This document shows positions 1-8,044 of a DNA stretch of 64,000 nucleotides, piece after piece; the stretch's first letter is position 1; the number at the start of each line of letters is the position of its first letter. The translations under genes and the position numbers were made by a program. Source of the stretch: Qipengyuania xiapuensis (GTDB lineage: Bacteria; Pseudomonadota; Alphaproteobacteria; Sphingomonadales; Sphingomonadaceae); NCBI RefSeq assembly GCF_019711395.1, contig NZ_JAIGNL010000002.1:539001-603000 (forward strand), given 5' to 3'. Below the pieces are notes generated by a model. The model ran no database searches. It had not been told where the DNA came from and saw nothing but the letters and a program-made list of their open reading frames with translations.

Positions 1-15
1 TGCCGCTTGGCTCAC

Positions 16-477
16 TTACTTGCTGGTCTGGTTGAGGAACCAGATGCGCTCTTCGGCCTGATCGATCCAGTCGTCGACGATGCCGCTGGTGGCGTTGTCG
101 CCCACGTTTTCGGCCTCCTCCTTCACCGTCCCCAGACGGTCATGGAGCTTCTTGTTGTCGTCGCGCAGTTCGGCGACCATCGCGTCGGCGGTCAGCGTGA
201 CGTCGTCCTGGTCCTTGATCTGCGTTTCCGACTGGATCGTACCGATCGAGGTGAGCGTGTACTCGTCGTTCTTGCGCACGCGCTCGCCGATATCGTCGAC
301 CGTCGCGATCAGCTGGGCGGCCTGTTCGTCGAACAGGAGGTGGAGGTCGCGAAAGCGCGGGCCTGCCACGTGCCAGTGGAAGTTCTTGGTCTTGAAATAG
401 AGGGCCATCGTGTCTGCCAGCGCACCGTTCAGTGCAGTGACGAGACCGGATTTTGCGTTGTTGCCGAGTTCGGCCAT
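16..477 (-). CDS. dps: Dps family DNA-binding ferritin-like protein
   Basis: Predicted starvation/oxidative-stress protein that oxidises and stores iron in a dodecameric shell and protects DNA in the cytoplasm. The 153-residue length is typical of Dps. The ferroxidase pattern is visible: the FHWHV motif with His34, then His46 and Asp50 in DLHLLFD, and the Asp61/Glu65 pair in DDIGER. The start is supported by an AAGGA sequence about nine bases upstream of the ATG. It stands alone, with a 140-base gap before the next minus-strand gene. The N-terminus is short, without the Lys-rich tail of E. coli Dps, so DNA binding may be weak. The family call is firm; regulation is not determined. Confidence 0.93.
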   Translation of the reverse strand: MAELGNNAKSGLVTALNGALADTMALYFKTKNFHWHVAGPRFRDLHLLFDEQAAQLIATVDDIGERVRKNDEYTLTSIGTIQSETQIKDQDDVTLTADAMVAELRDDNKKLHDRLGTVKEEAENVGDNATSGIVDDWIDQAEERIWFLNQTSK

Positions 478-596
478 GACATTTTTCCTTCTTGAATACC
501 TTCACCCAACCAACGGATCGGCCGGGCAAGGGTTTCGCGAAGGGTTTCGAGCGCTGTGATCGCCCTTATCGATTAATTGCGCAGACTTGTTCGTTT

Positions 597-615
597 ATTG
601 CGATCAATTCGCAAT
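597..615. promoter_or_regulatory. Perfect 7-bp dyad (ATTGCGA/TCGCAAT) between DUF839 gene and dps
   Basis: The arms ATTGCGA (597-603) and TCGCAAT (609-615) are perfect inverted repeats with a 5-base spacer. The dyad lies 4 bases beyond the stop codon of the DUF839 gene and about 120 bases upstream of the dps start. No T-run follows on the minus strand, so it does not look like an intrinsic terminator. It could be a regulator site for dps. The symmetry is seen directly; function is inferred and weak. Confidence 0.3.
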
Positions 616-619
616 AGCG

Positions 620-1942
620 TCATACTGCCCACGGACCGGTGATGGCCACCGTGCGGGTCGGCGCATAGGCATTGACGAAGAACCACTTGCCGTCGGGCGA
701 GAAACAGCCGCCCGCAAGCTCGGTCTGGAGCCGGAGCCTGCCGAAGACATGCGGCTCACCGTTAGCGGTAAGCAGGATCAGCCGGTTGTCGACGACGTCC
801 GTATACTGGTCCTCGCACACGATGAGGTGGCCGTTCGGCCCGACGGTCAGGTTGTCACCGTAGTTGAACTGCTCCTCGCTTTCGCTTTCGAAGAACAGCT
901 CGATCTCGTCCGTGCGCGTTCCGCGGCCCGGAATGAGGCGGAAGATCTGGCCGAGCTTCTTGGCCCCGCCACTGGTCGAACAGATGTATAGTTCGCCATC
1001 GCCCATGTGGATGCCTTCGCCGCGTGCGATGATGGCCGCGCCCTGTGCCGCTGCGCGCGTGCGCAGATCGTCTTCGGGAGCCTCGACATTGTCCATCGTG
1101 AACCACTCGACGGCCAGGCGCTCGCGCACCGGCATGGAGGGCGCCTCCCAGTTACGCGTATCGGCAAGGCCGGCGATGCGCATGGCCTGCAGCGTGCCGC
1201 CCCTCGCAAGCTCGCCCGCGACGTTCGGGATGAAGCGGTAGAGGACCGAATCCGGGCGATCTTCCGTCAGGTAGACGATGCCCGTTTCCGGATCGACGCA
1301 AGCAGCTTCGTGGTTGAAGCGGCCCATGGCCTTGAGCGGCGCGGGATTGACGAGCTTTTCGGCATCGGCGGGCACTTCGAACACCCAGCCGTGGGATTCG
1401 CCAAGCTTGTCGGGTGCGATCGATTCGGCGCCGGTGACCGCTTCCTCGCAGGTCAGCCAGCTGCCCCAGGGCGTGATACCGCCCGAACAGTTGCGGATCG
1501 TGCCGGCAAGCGAGCGGTACTCGCGCTTCTTCTCGAGCGTCGTGGCATCGAGGACCAGCGTGGTCGTGCCGCCGGGAAGCACCTTTTCGCCTGCAATCCG
1601 GTCGAAGCCTTCCGCAATGTCGCCGCCCGAGCCGTCGGTCGGGATCAGTTCGTGGTTGCGCACCAGCGCAAGCTCGCCGGTGGGAAGCGGGATGCAGCCC
1701 ATGCCGTCCGCCTTGTCGGGGACGGTGCCGCCGTCGCTCATTGCATCGCCGAGGCTGGAGAGGAGCCGGTAGGAAAAGCCCTCGGGCAGGTCGAGCAGCC
1801 CCTCGGGGTCGGGAACCAGCGGGCCGTAGCCGTCGAAATTCGCAAGCGCCGGGCCTCGTGTCATGCAGCCGCTCAGGGACAGCGCGGCAAAGGCGCTGGC
1901 GGTTGCGGACAGGAACTGGCGGCGGTGCATGTCGGCTTTCAT
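620..1942 (-). CDS. PhoX-like (DUF839) exported protein with Tat-type lipoprotein signal
   Basis: Member of the DUF839/PhoX family, whose characterised members are Ca/Fe-dependent alkaline phosphatases with a beta-propeller fold. The N-terminus has a twin-arginine motif (RRQFL, residues 7-11), a hydrophobic stretch and a lipobox LSGC with Cys26, so it is probably exported by Tat and lipid-anchored. The start chosen is the ATG preceded by GGAGAG; further-upstream in-frame starts would put an Arg-rich stretch before the signal. Length is 440 residues, shorter than classical PhoX (about 600 or more), so substrate specificity is uncertain. The divergent SDR gene starts about 75 bases away. No Pho box was recognised in the gap. 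Confidence 0.8.
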   Translation of the reverse strand: MKADMHRRQFLSATASAFAALSLSGCMTRGPALANFDGYGPLVPDPEGLLDLPEGFSYRLLSSLGDAMSDGGTVPDKADGMGCIPLPTGELALVRNHELIPTDGSGGDIAEGFDRIAGEKVLPGGTTTLVLDATTLEKKREYRSLAGTIRNCSGGITPWGSWLTCEEAVTGAESIAPDKLGESHGWVFEVPADAEKLVNPAPLKAMGRFNHEAACVDPETGIVYLTEDRPDSVLYRFIPNVAGELARGGTLQAMRIAGLADTRNWEAPSMPVRERLAVEWFTMDNVEAPEDDLRTRAAAQGAAIIARGEGIHMGDGELYICSTSGGAKKLGQIFRLIPGRGTRTDEIELFFESESEEQFNYGDNLTVGPNGHLIVCEDQYTDVVDNRLILLTANGEPHVFGRLRLQTELAGGCFSPDGKWFFVNAYAPTRTVAITGPWAV

Positions 1943-2016
1943 CAATCTCTCCATTGGCGACCGTGTGCTGCATGCGATAGCAGTGCGACAGGCAAAAGAC
2001 AGTGGGAGAGAGTCGA

Positions 2017-2811
2017 ATGCAACTGACCGAGGGTATGGCCGCAGTGGTAACCGGCGGCGCAAGCGGCCTTGGCAAGGCAAGCGCGAAGGCCCTGGCGGAC
2101 CTTGGCCTCAAGGTGACGATCTTCGACATCGACGAGGAAGGCGGCAAGGCGCACGCAGAAGCGATCGGCGGCATTTTCGCGCGAGTCGACATCACCGACG
2201 AGACATCGGTCGTCGAAGGCTTCGACCGCGCACGCGATGCCCACGGGCAGGAGCGCGTGACCGTCCACTGCGCCATGACGAGCCGACGTGGCAAGACGCT
2301 GGGCTGGGACAAGGAAAAAGGCGGTTACAAACGCCTTCCGACAGAGGACTATGCCTTCGGCGCTGAAGGTATCCTCGTATCCTCCTATCGCATCGCCAGC
2401 CACTCGGCGCTCGGCATGGCCAACAGCGAGCCGCTGAACGAGGATGGCGAGCGTGGCTGCATCACGCTGACTGCCAGCGTCGCGGCGCAGGACGGCCAGA
2501 TCGGGCAGGTGATCTACGGCAGCTGCAAGGCGGGTGTGAACGGCCTCGTGCTACCGATGGCGCGCGACCTGATGGACCTCGGCATCCGCGTGAACTCGGT
2601 GATGCCGGGCATTTTCGCGACGCCGCTCATGCTCGGGATGAAGGATCGCAATCCGCAGATGTGGGACCAGCTCAATGCCAGCGTACCGTTCCCCAAACGC
2701 CTCGGCGAGCCGGAAGAATTCGCGTCGCTGATCTGCGAGATTGCCCGCAACAGCTACATCAACGGACACCAGTTCCGCCTCGACGGCGCGATACGCATGC
2801 CGCCCAAGTAG
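2017..2811 (+). CDS. SDR family oxidoreductase, HSD10/3-hydroxyacyl-CoA dehydrogenase-like
   Basis: Short-chain dehydrogenase of 264 residues with a Rossmann fold. The nucleotide-binding motif TGGASGLG is at 12-19, and the catalytic set is Ser154 (TASVAA), Tyr167 and Lys171. The stretch around Ser154 (ASVAAQDGQIGQ) closely resembles type II 3-hydroxyacyl-CoA dehydrogenases (HSD17B10-like), which act in isoleucine and fatty acid degradation. This fits the branched-chain catabolic genes a few kb away. The usual NAG motif after the fourth strand is replaced by HCAMT, which is unusual. The ATG at 2017 is preferred over a GTG at 2002 because GGGAGAG lies just upstream of it. The substrate is inferred only. 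Confidence 0.85.
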   Translation: MQLTEGMAAVVTGGASGLGKASAKALADLGLKVTIFDIDEEGGKAHAEAIGGIFARVDITDETSVVEGFDRARDAHGQERVTVHCAMTSRRGKTLGWDKEKGGYKRLPTEDYAFGAEGILVSSYRIASHSALGMANSEPLNEDGERGCITLTASVAAQDGQIGQVIYGSCKAGVNGLVLPMARDLMDLGIRVNSVMPGIFATPLMLGMKDRNPQMWDQLNASVPFPKRLGEPEEFASLICEIARNSYINGHQFRLDGAIRMPPK

Positions 2812-2828
2812 GGTTCAATCGAACCCTA
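2809..2828. terminator. Bidirectional hairpin shared by convergent SDR and DUF6356 genes
   Basis: Perfect 8-bp stem TAGGGTTC/GAACCCTA with a 4-base loop. The two TAG stop codons of the convergent genes form the two ends of the stem. There is no long T-run on either side, so it may act as a weak terminator or as a 3'-end stabilising hairpin. Confidence 0.5.
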
Positions 2829-3074
2829 GATACACCAGTCGATCTGCTGGCCCTTGGGCGCATTGCCGTCGAAGCGGGTGCGTGCGTGGATCATCCGATC
2901 CGCCAGCGAGCGCACCGCCCGGCTGCCGGTGGTCTTGCACCAGAAGGGGAAGATGCCGTGGATGAGGCAAGCGAATCCTGCCGTGATCAGGCTCAACCCG
3001 AAACCGCCCGCCGTAGCCATGTGCTCCCAATAGCTCTCACCGACCGAATTCGGGTGGGCGGTAAACAGTTTCAT
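2826..3074 (-). CDS. DUF6356 family small membrane protein
   Basis: An 82-residue protein recognised as a DUF6356 family member, small proteins common in sphingomonads and of unknown function. The N-terminus (MKLFTAHPNSVGESYWEH) is the typical family signature. One hydrophobic segment lies around residues 23-45 (FGLSLITAGFACLIHGIFPF), and the C-terminal half is polar and basic. It lies 25 bases downstream of the YeiH-type transporter gene on the same strand and is probably co-transcribed with it. The family is believed to sit in the membrane; no biochemical role is known to me. Confidence 0.8.
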   Translation of the reverse strand: MKLFTAHPNSVGESYWEHMATAGGFGLSLITAGFACLIHGIFPFWCKTTGSRAVRSLADRMIHARTRFDGNAPKGQQIDWCI

Positions 3075-3099
3075 GGACTTGGTACTCCAGGTTTGTTCG

Positions 3100-4158
3100 T
3101 CAGAGCGCCTGCGCTACCAGCAGCGCAAGGCCGAAAGCCGTAAGCGTCGATGCCACGACCGGCAGGAATGCGCGCCAGCCATAGGCGAAAATACCGGAAA
3201 GGTCAGCCTTGATCGCGGCCGAAATCACAGCGAGCAACAGGAAGAAGCTCGCCGCCGAAGCACCCCAGTCACCGACCACCTCGGGAAGCGCGACGAAGCT
3301 GTTCACTGCGACCACGGCGATGAACCCGGCGATGAACCATGGCACGCCCTGCCTCAGCGAGAAGCGCCTGCCTTCCCCTTCGGCCTTGCTGCCGAGGACG
3401 AAGGCGACGATCAGCAGCACCGGTACCAGCAGCGCGACCCGCGACAGCTTGACCACGGTGGCCACCTCGCCCGCGCCTTCGGAAACGGCAAAGCCGCCGC
3501 CGATCGCCTGCGCGACATCGTGGATCGACGCACCGACGAGGAAACCCGCCTGCGTATCGGAAAGCCCCATTGCTGCAGCAAGCGCGGGATAGGTCGCGAG
3601 TGCCAGCGCGCTTGCCAGCGTCACGCCGAGAACGGTTATGGCGAAGCCTTCCTGCCCCACCCGCTTCGAGCCGATGATGCCCCATAGCGCGAGTGCCGCA
3701 GAGATCCCGCAGATCGCGGTCGCGCCGCCCGCCAGCAGGCCCAGATGGATGTCGAGCCGCGCCAGCCGCGCTGCCAGCAATCCCGCTGCGATGACCGCAG
3801 CCATGATCGCGATGAGGCCAAGGAAGGGCAGCAGGCCGAGCGCCGTGATTTCCGACAGGGTAACCCGCAGCCCGAGCAGCACGATGCCGACGCGCAGCAG
3901 GGTTTGCGAGGCGACATCGAGACCCGGCAGCAGGCGCTCGTCGGCGCTGGCGAAATTCAGGGCGAAACCGAGCAGGAGGCCGAGCAGGATCGGCGGCGCG
4001 CCATATTGCTCGCTCAACCAGAGCGCTGCCAGCGCGGCAATGCCCACGAGCACGAGGCCCGGCAGCACCGCAGTCCACGCACGCTTCTCCGCCTGCGGGG
4101 CAAGCTGAAGCTCGCCATACAGGTCGGCCATGAAATACTGGTCGGTCTTGCCGCGCAT
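3100..4158 (-). CDS. YeiH/UPF0324 family putative sulfate/anion exporter
   Basis: Polytopic inner-membrane protein of 352 residues in the YeiH family (conserved hypothetical 698). About ten hydrophobic helices run from residue 30 to the C-terminus, with glycine-rich motifs such as GGATAICG and the conserved SIHDVAQAIGGG. Family members are annotated as putative sulfate export transporters, and some are linked to LysR regulators of sulfur metabolism; none is present here. The ATG is preceded by GGAGGATGAGAGGGG. The hydrophilic start (MRGKTDQYFMADLYGELQL) is cytoplasmic by prediction. Substrate is not established from sequence. Confidence 0.8.
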   Translation of the reverse strand: MRGKTDQYFMADLYGELQLAPQAEKRAWTAVLPGLVLVGIAALAALWLSEQYGAPPILLGLLLGFALNFASADERLLPGLDVASQTLLRVGIVLLGLRVTLSEITALGLLPFLGLIAIMAAVIAAGLLAARLARLDIHLGLLAGGATAICGISAALALWGIIGSKRVGQEGFAITVLGVTLASALALATYPALAAAMGLSDTQAGFLVGASIHDVAQAIGGGFAVSEGAGEVATVVKLSRVALLVPVLLIVAFVLGSKAEGEGRRFSLRQGVPWFIAGFIAVVAVNSFVALPEVVGDWGASAASFFLLLAVISAAIKADLSGIFAYGWRAFLPVVASTLTAFGLALLVAQAL

Positions 4159-4218
4159 GATCCCCTCTCATCCTCCCGCGCCAAAGAGTGCGGAGCGCAG
4201 AGGCGCATGAGGACGTCC

Positions 4219-4292
4219 TGGAGCGGGTAGCGGGAATCGAACCCGCGCGTCCAGCTTGGGAAGCTGGCAGGCTACCATTACATCATACCCGC
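4219..4292 (-). tRNA. tRNA-Gly (anticodon CCC)
   Basis: The minus strand folds as a full cloverleaf. Acceptor arm GCGGGTA pairs with TACCCGC, and the anticodon stem CCAGC/GCTGG encloses the loop TTCCCAA, giving anticodon CCC for the codon GGG. The T arm contains GGTTCGAATCC. The terminal CCA is encoded (4219-4221). It sits between the YeiH gene and the oppositely oriented DUF819 gene. Confidence 0.95.
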
Positions 4293-4405
4293 AGCCCGGT
4301 GCGCCGCGAATTGCCTGTGGCCAGCACCCCGGTCAACATGGTTTTTGCGCGAAAGCGCCGCTAGACCCTCGCGCAAGGGACACAAGTAGACGGGACGCTC
4401 ACCAC

Positions 4406-5620
4406 ATGATCACCGACGATCGCATCATCCTCGGCCTGCTGGCGGCATTGCTGGCCTTCGTTTTCGCCACGCGAGACCGGCCGGGCTGGAAGAAGTTCTA
4501 CGTCTTCGTGCCGATCATCCTCGTCTGCTATCTCGTCCCCTCGCTCTTCGTGACCACCGGGCTGATCGACACCAGTGAAAGCCAGCTCTGGCCGATCGCC
4601 AAGGACTATTTCCTTCCCGCCGCGCTGTTCCTGATGACGCTTTCCATCGACATCAAGGGCATCCTCGGCCTCGGCAACAAGGCGATCATCATGTTCCTGA
4701 CCGCGACGGTCGGGATCATCCTCGGCGGACCTTTGGCGCTATGGATCGTCGCGCAATTCGACCCCACGGTTATCGGCTCGGGCGACACTGCCGCATGGCG
4801 CGGGCTGGCGACGCTGGCGGGCAGCTGGATCGGCGGCGGCGCGAACCAGACGGCCATGCTCGAAGTATACGGCTATCCGCTCGAGGGCTTTGCCGCCCTG
4901 CTCGCGGTCGACATCATCGTGGCCGAAATCTGGATGATCTTCCTGCTTTACGGCGCCGGCGCGCATGAGCGGGTCGACAAGTGGCTCGGCGCGGACAGTT
5001 CCTCGATCACCAAGCTGCAGGACACGATGCAGGACTATTCGGACAGCATCGAGCGTGTGGCGAAGGCGAACGACTACGTGTTGCTGTTCGGCGTCGCCTT
5101 CGCGGTCGTCGGCCTGTCGCATCTGCTCGGCGGATGGCTGGGCAATTTCTTCGCCGAATTGCAGGGCGAGGATGCGACGCTGGCAAGCAGCTTCTTCTGG
5201 GTGGTCGTGGTCTCCACCACCGCGGGCCTTCTCGCCAGCTTCACCCGCGCCCGCGAACTGGAAGGCATCGGGGCGAGCAAGTTCGGCGTGCTCTTCATCT
5301 TCCTGCTGGTGGCGATCATCGGCACGCGGATGGACGTGACCAAGATCATGGACGCGCCTGCGTTCATGGCGATCGGCGCCATCTGGATGCTGTTCCACAT
5401 CGTCCTGCTGCTTGTGGTCGCCAAGATCATCAAGGCGCCCTTTTTCTTCGTGGCGGTGGGAAGCAAGGCAAATGTCGGCGGCGCGGCATCCGCTCCGGTC
5501 GTGGCGGGCGCATTCCACCCCGCTCTCGCACCGGTCGGCGTGCTGCTCGCAGTGCTCGGCTACGCGCTCGGTACCTATGGCGCGATCCTATGCGCTCAGA
5601 TGATGGCGGCGGTGGGATAG
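4406..5620 (+). CDS. DUF819 family multi-spanning membrane protein
   Basis: A 404-residue integral membrane protein of the DUF819 (YjcL-like) family, with roughly ten hydrophobic segments split by a hydrophilic central loop around residues 190-225. Conserved small-residue motifs (GSWIGGGANQTAM near 139, and VGSKANVGGAASAPVV near the C-terminus) resemble the re-entrant segments of transporters. Function is unknown; a transporter role is inferred from architecture. The ATG at 4406 starts directly at the first membrane helix. A longer reading from 4256 would run through the tRNA gene and was discarded. Two perfect dyads separate it from mmsA. Confidence 0.78.
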   Translation: MITDDRIILGLLAALLAFVFATRDRPGWKKFYVFVPIILVCYLVPSLFVTTGLIDTSESQLWPIAKDYFLPAALFLMTLSIDIKGILGLGNKAIIMFLTATVGIILGGPLALWIVAQFDPTVIGSGDTAAWRGLATLAGSWIGGGANQTAMLEVYGYPLEGFAALLAVDIIVAEIWMIFLLYGAGAHERVDKWLGADSSSITKLQDTMQDYSDSIERVAKANDYVLLFGVAFAVVGLSHLLGGWLGNFFAELQGEDATLASSFFWVVVVSTTAGLLASFTRARELEGIGASKFGVLFIFLLVAIIGTRMDVTKIMDAPAFMAIGAIWMLFHIVLLLVVAKIIKAPFFFVAVGSKANVGGAASAPVVAGAFHPALAPVGVLLAVLGYALGTYGAILCAQMMAAVG

Positions 5621-5634
5621 CCTCGGAAGACGAA

Positions 5635-5650
5635 GGTTTCATCTGAAACC
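5635..5650. promoter_or_regulatory. Perfect palindrome GGTTTCA-TC-TGAAACC between DUF819 gene and mmsA
   Basis: A 16-base perfect inverted repeat starts 15 bases after the DUF819 stop codon. As RNA it would form a 6-bp stem with a 4-base loop, but it lacks a T-run, so a transcription-factor site for the downstream mmsA gene is at least as likely as a terminator. Confidence 0.4.
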
Positions 5651-5670
5651 GGTTGATTTCGGACCTCTCG

Positions 5671-5691
5671 CTTGCCAAGGCCGTTGGCAAG
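5671..5691. promoter_or_regulatory. Perfect 8-bp dyad CTTGCCAA/TTGGCAAG just upstream of the mmsA ribosome-binding site
   Basis: The 8-base arms 5671-5678 and 5684-5691 are perfectly complementary, with a 5-base spacer. The right arm touches the AGGAAAGAGAGG translation signal of mmsA. It could be an operator, or an mRNA hairpin that modulates access to the Shine-Dalgarno sequence. The symmetry is observed; the role is inferred. Confidence 0.4.
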
Positions 5692-5709
5692 GAAAGAGAG
5701 GATTCTCCC

Positions 5710-7203
5710 ATGCGTCAGGTTGACCATTTCATCGTCGGCGAAAGCCCGGCTCCCACCCGCAAGCACCAGATCTGGAACCCGTCGACCGGCGAGGTCCAGG
5801 CCGAAGTGGCACTGGGCGATGCCGCCCTCCTCCAGAAGGCAGTCGACGAGGCGAAGAAGGTCCAGCCTGCCTGGGCGGCGACCAACCCGCAAAAGCGCGC
5901 CCGCGTGATGTTCGAATTCAAGCGGCTGGTCGAAGCCAACAAGCAGGAGCTCGCAGAGCTGCTGTCGAGCGAGCACGGCAAGGTCGTCGACGATGCGCAT
6001 GGTGACGTGCAGCGCGGCCTCGAAGTCATCGAATTCGCCTGCGGCATCCCGCAGGCACTGAAGGGCGAATACACGCAGGGCGCAGGCCCCGGCATCGACG
6101 TCTATTCGATGCGCCAGCCGCTCGGCATCGGTGCGGGCATCACCCCGTTCAACTTCCCGGCCATGATCCCGATGTGGATGTTCGGCATGGCGATTGCGGC
6201 AGGCAACGCCTTCATCCTGAAGCCGTCCGAGCGCGATCCCTCCGTGCCCGTGCGCCTCGCCGAGCTCTTCGTGGAAGCCGGCGCACCCGAAGGCCTGCTG
6301 CAAGTCGTCCACGGCGACAAGGAAATGGTCGATGCCATCCTCGACCACCCCGATATCCCGGCGATCAGCTTCGTCGGCTCCTCCGACATCGCGCAATATA
6401 TCTACTCGCGCGGCTCTGCGAACGCGAAGCGCGTCCAGGCATTCGGCGGCGCGAAGAACCACGGCATCGTCATGCCCGACGCCGACCTCGACCAGGTGGT
6501 CAACGATCTTGCCGGTGCCGCTTTCGGCTCGGCCGGCGAGCGCTGCATGGCGCTGCCTGTCGTCGTCCCTGTGGGCGAGGACACAGCAGACAAGCTGCGC
6601 GAAAAGCTGATCCCCGCGATCAACGCGCTGCGCGTCGGCGTCTCGAACGATCCCGATGCGCATTACGGACCCGTCGTCACGCCCGAGCACAAGGCGCGCG
6701 TCGAAGGCTGGATCGACACGGCAGAGAATGAAGGCGCCGAAGTCGTCATCGACGGCCGCGGCTTCAGCCTGCAGGGCCACGAAAACGGCTTCTTCGTCGG
6801 CCCGACGCTGCTCGACCGCGTCACCACCGACATGGAAAGCTACAAGGAAGAGATCTTCGGCCCCGTTCTCCAGATCGTGCGCGCCAAGGATTTCGAGGAC
6901 GCTGTCCGCCTGCCGAGCGAACATCAGTACGGCAATGGCGTCGCCATCTTCACCCGCAACGGCCACGCGGCACGCGAATTCGCCAGCCGCGTGAATGTCG
7001 GCATGGTCGGCATCAACGTGCCGATCCCCGTGCCCGTAAGCTATCACAGCTTCGGTGGCTGGAAGCGTTCGGGCTTCGGCGACATCGACCAGTACGGCAT
7101 GGAAGGCCTTAAGTTCTGGACCAAGGCCAAGAAGGTCACCCAGCGCTGGCCCGACGGCGGCGGTGACGGATCGAACGCCTTCGTCATCCCGACCATGGGC
7201 TGA
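5710..7203 (+). CDS. mmsA: CoA-acylating methylmalonate-semialdehyde dehydrogenase
   Basis: Converts methylmalonate semialdehyde to propionyl-CoA (and malonate semialdehyde to acetyl-CoA) in valine and inositol/beta-alanine catabolism. The 497 residues have the aldehyde dehydrogenase fold. The MmsA-specific GERCMA motif carries the nucleophile Cys279, the NAD-site phrase GITPFNFPAMIPMW is present, and so is the C-terminal GFGDIDQYG segment. The general-base Glu of other ALDHs is absent at GGAKNH, as expected for CoA-dependent members. The start is the ATG after AGGAAAGAGAGG. mmsB, HIBCH and acyl-CoA dehydrogenase genes lie 1.7-5.6 kb downstream, giving nearly the whole valine route. Confidence 0.95.
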   Translation: MRQVDHFIVGESPAPTRKHQIWNPSTGEVQAEVALGDAALLQKAVDEAKKVQPAWAATNPQKRARVMFEFKRLVEANKQELAELLSSEHGKVVDDAHGDVQRGLEVIEFACGIPQALKGEYTQGAGPGIDVYSMRQPLGIGAGITPFNFPAMIPMWMFGMAIAAGNAFILKPSERDPSVPVRLAELFVEAGAPEGLLQVVHGDKEMVDAILDHPDIPAISFVGSSDIAQYIYSRGSANAKRVQAFGGAKNHGIVMPDADLDQVVNDLAGAAFGSAGERCMALPVVVPVGEDTADKLREKLIPAINALRVGVSNDPDAHYGPVVTPEHKARVEGWIDTAENEGAEVVIDGRGFSLQGHENGFFVGPTLLDRVTTDMESYKEEIFGPVLQIVRAKDFEDAVRLPSEHQYGNGVAIFTRNGHAAREFASRVNVGMVGINVPIPVPVSYHSFGGWKRSGFGDIDQYGMEGLKFWTKAKKVTQRWPDGGGDGSNAFVIPTMG

Positions 7204-7241
7204 ACCAGGGGCGGGATAGGAACAGCAGGAGGAGCGTTGGG

Positions 7242-7748
7242 GTGGGTATGAAACAAATCACCCTCCTGCGCTCCGCCCTTCCCCTCGCCTTGCTCACGCT
7301 CGCGGCTTGCGCCGAACCGATCGAGGAGCAGCCCGACACCGAAGAAACCGCCATCCCCGTCGAACCCGACGGTGGCATCGGCGACGGAGCGGAGCCCCTC
7401 CCCGAAATCCTAGGCAAGGACATCCCGCGCGGACTCCACGGACGGTGGGGACTGGTCCCTGCCGACTGCACCAGCACTCGCGGGCACGCCAAGGGACTGA
7501 TCGACATCGATGCCGAGGGCATCAAGTTCTATGAATCGCGCGCGGTCGTGGACGAGGTCGAGGCCAAGGAAGCCACGATGATCAAGGCCAGCTTCGCCTT
7601 TTCGGGCGAAGGGCAGGAGTGGACGCGCGACATGGAATGGCGCTTGTCGGATGACGGCATGCAGCTGACCCGCTCGGAATCGGGAGATGAAGCCATTCCC
7701 GATCCGCTGACCTATACCAAGTGCGAAGCTGAAGGAGAGGCATCATGA
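7242..7748 (+). CDS. Predicted lipoprotein of unknown function
   Basis: About 168 residues with an N-terminal lipoprotein signal (basic start, hydrophobic core, LAAC lipobox about residue 23), then an acidic linker (PIEEQPDTEETAIPVEPDG) and a globular domain with the phrase GLHGRWGLVPADCTS. That phrase resembles small sphingomonad lipoproteins of unknown role. AGGAGGAG (7227-7234) is ideally spaced for the GTG at 7242, whereas the ATG at 7248 is 13 bases away, so GTG is favoured. The stop overlaps the start of the next gene (ATGA). No enzymatic motif was recognised. Confidence 0.7.
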   Translation: MGMKQITLLRSALPLALLTLAACAEPIEEQPDTEETAIPVEPDGGIGDGAEPLPEILGKDIPRGLHGRWGLVPADCTSTRGHAKGLIDIDAEGIKFYESRAVVDEVEAKEATMIKASFAFSGEGQEWTRDMEWRLSDDGMQLTRSESGDEAIPDPLTYTKCEAEGEAS

Positions 7749-8044
7749 AATCGGCCCTATTGACCTTATTCGCCCTGCCGCTCGCCGCCTGCACCACGGC
7801 CTATGCCGGCAGCGAAGCGCCTGCAGCCCCGGCCGCTGGCGGCACCTGCGATGCAGCCCCCGCCCAGTACCATATCGGCCATGACGCAACCGCTGAAATG
7901 GGTGCTGCGATCATGAAGGATACGGGCGCACAGACGCTGCGTTGGGGTCCGCCCGACTCGGTCTGGACGATGGACTACCGCGTCGAACGCGTGAACGTGC
8001 GCTACGACCGCGAGATGAAAATCACCGAGATCACCTGCGGGTGA
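7745..8044 (+). CDS. I78 family peptidase-inhibitor-like lipoprotein
   Basis: A 99-residue protein of the Inhibitor_I78 family, whose founder is Aspergillus elastase inhibitor. The lipoprotein signal ends at LAACT (Cys16), followed by an Ala/Pro linker and a compact domain from about residue 35. The C-terminal reactive-site region resembles the family pattern: RWGPPDSVWTMDY, then RVNVRYDREMKITEITCG. Two cysteines (in GTCDAAP and the terminal TCG) could pair. It is translationally coupled on both sides: ATGA with the lipoprotein gene, GTGA with ridA. A role in protecting the envelope from proteases is inferred from the family. Confidence 0.82.
   Translation: MKSALLTLFALPLAACTTAYAGSEAPAAPAAGGTCDAAPAQYHIGHDATAEMGAAIMKDTGAQTLRWGPPDSVWTMDYRVERVNVRYDREMKITEITCG

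Noticed and set aside
4256..4405. A longer N-terminus for the DUF819 protein
   Set aside because: It would translate the tRNA-Gly region and lacks a ribosome-binding site; the hydrophobic start at 4406 matches the family.
5596..7047. A 483-codon minus-strand frame opposite mmsA
   Set aside because: mmsA on the plus strand has a full set of catalytic motifs and a good ribosome-binding site; the antisense frame has neither.
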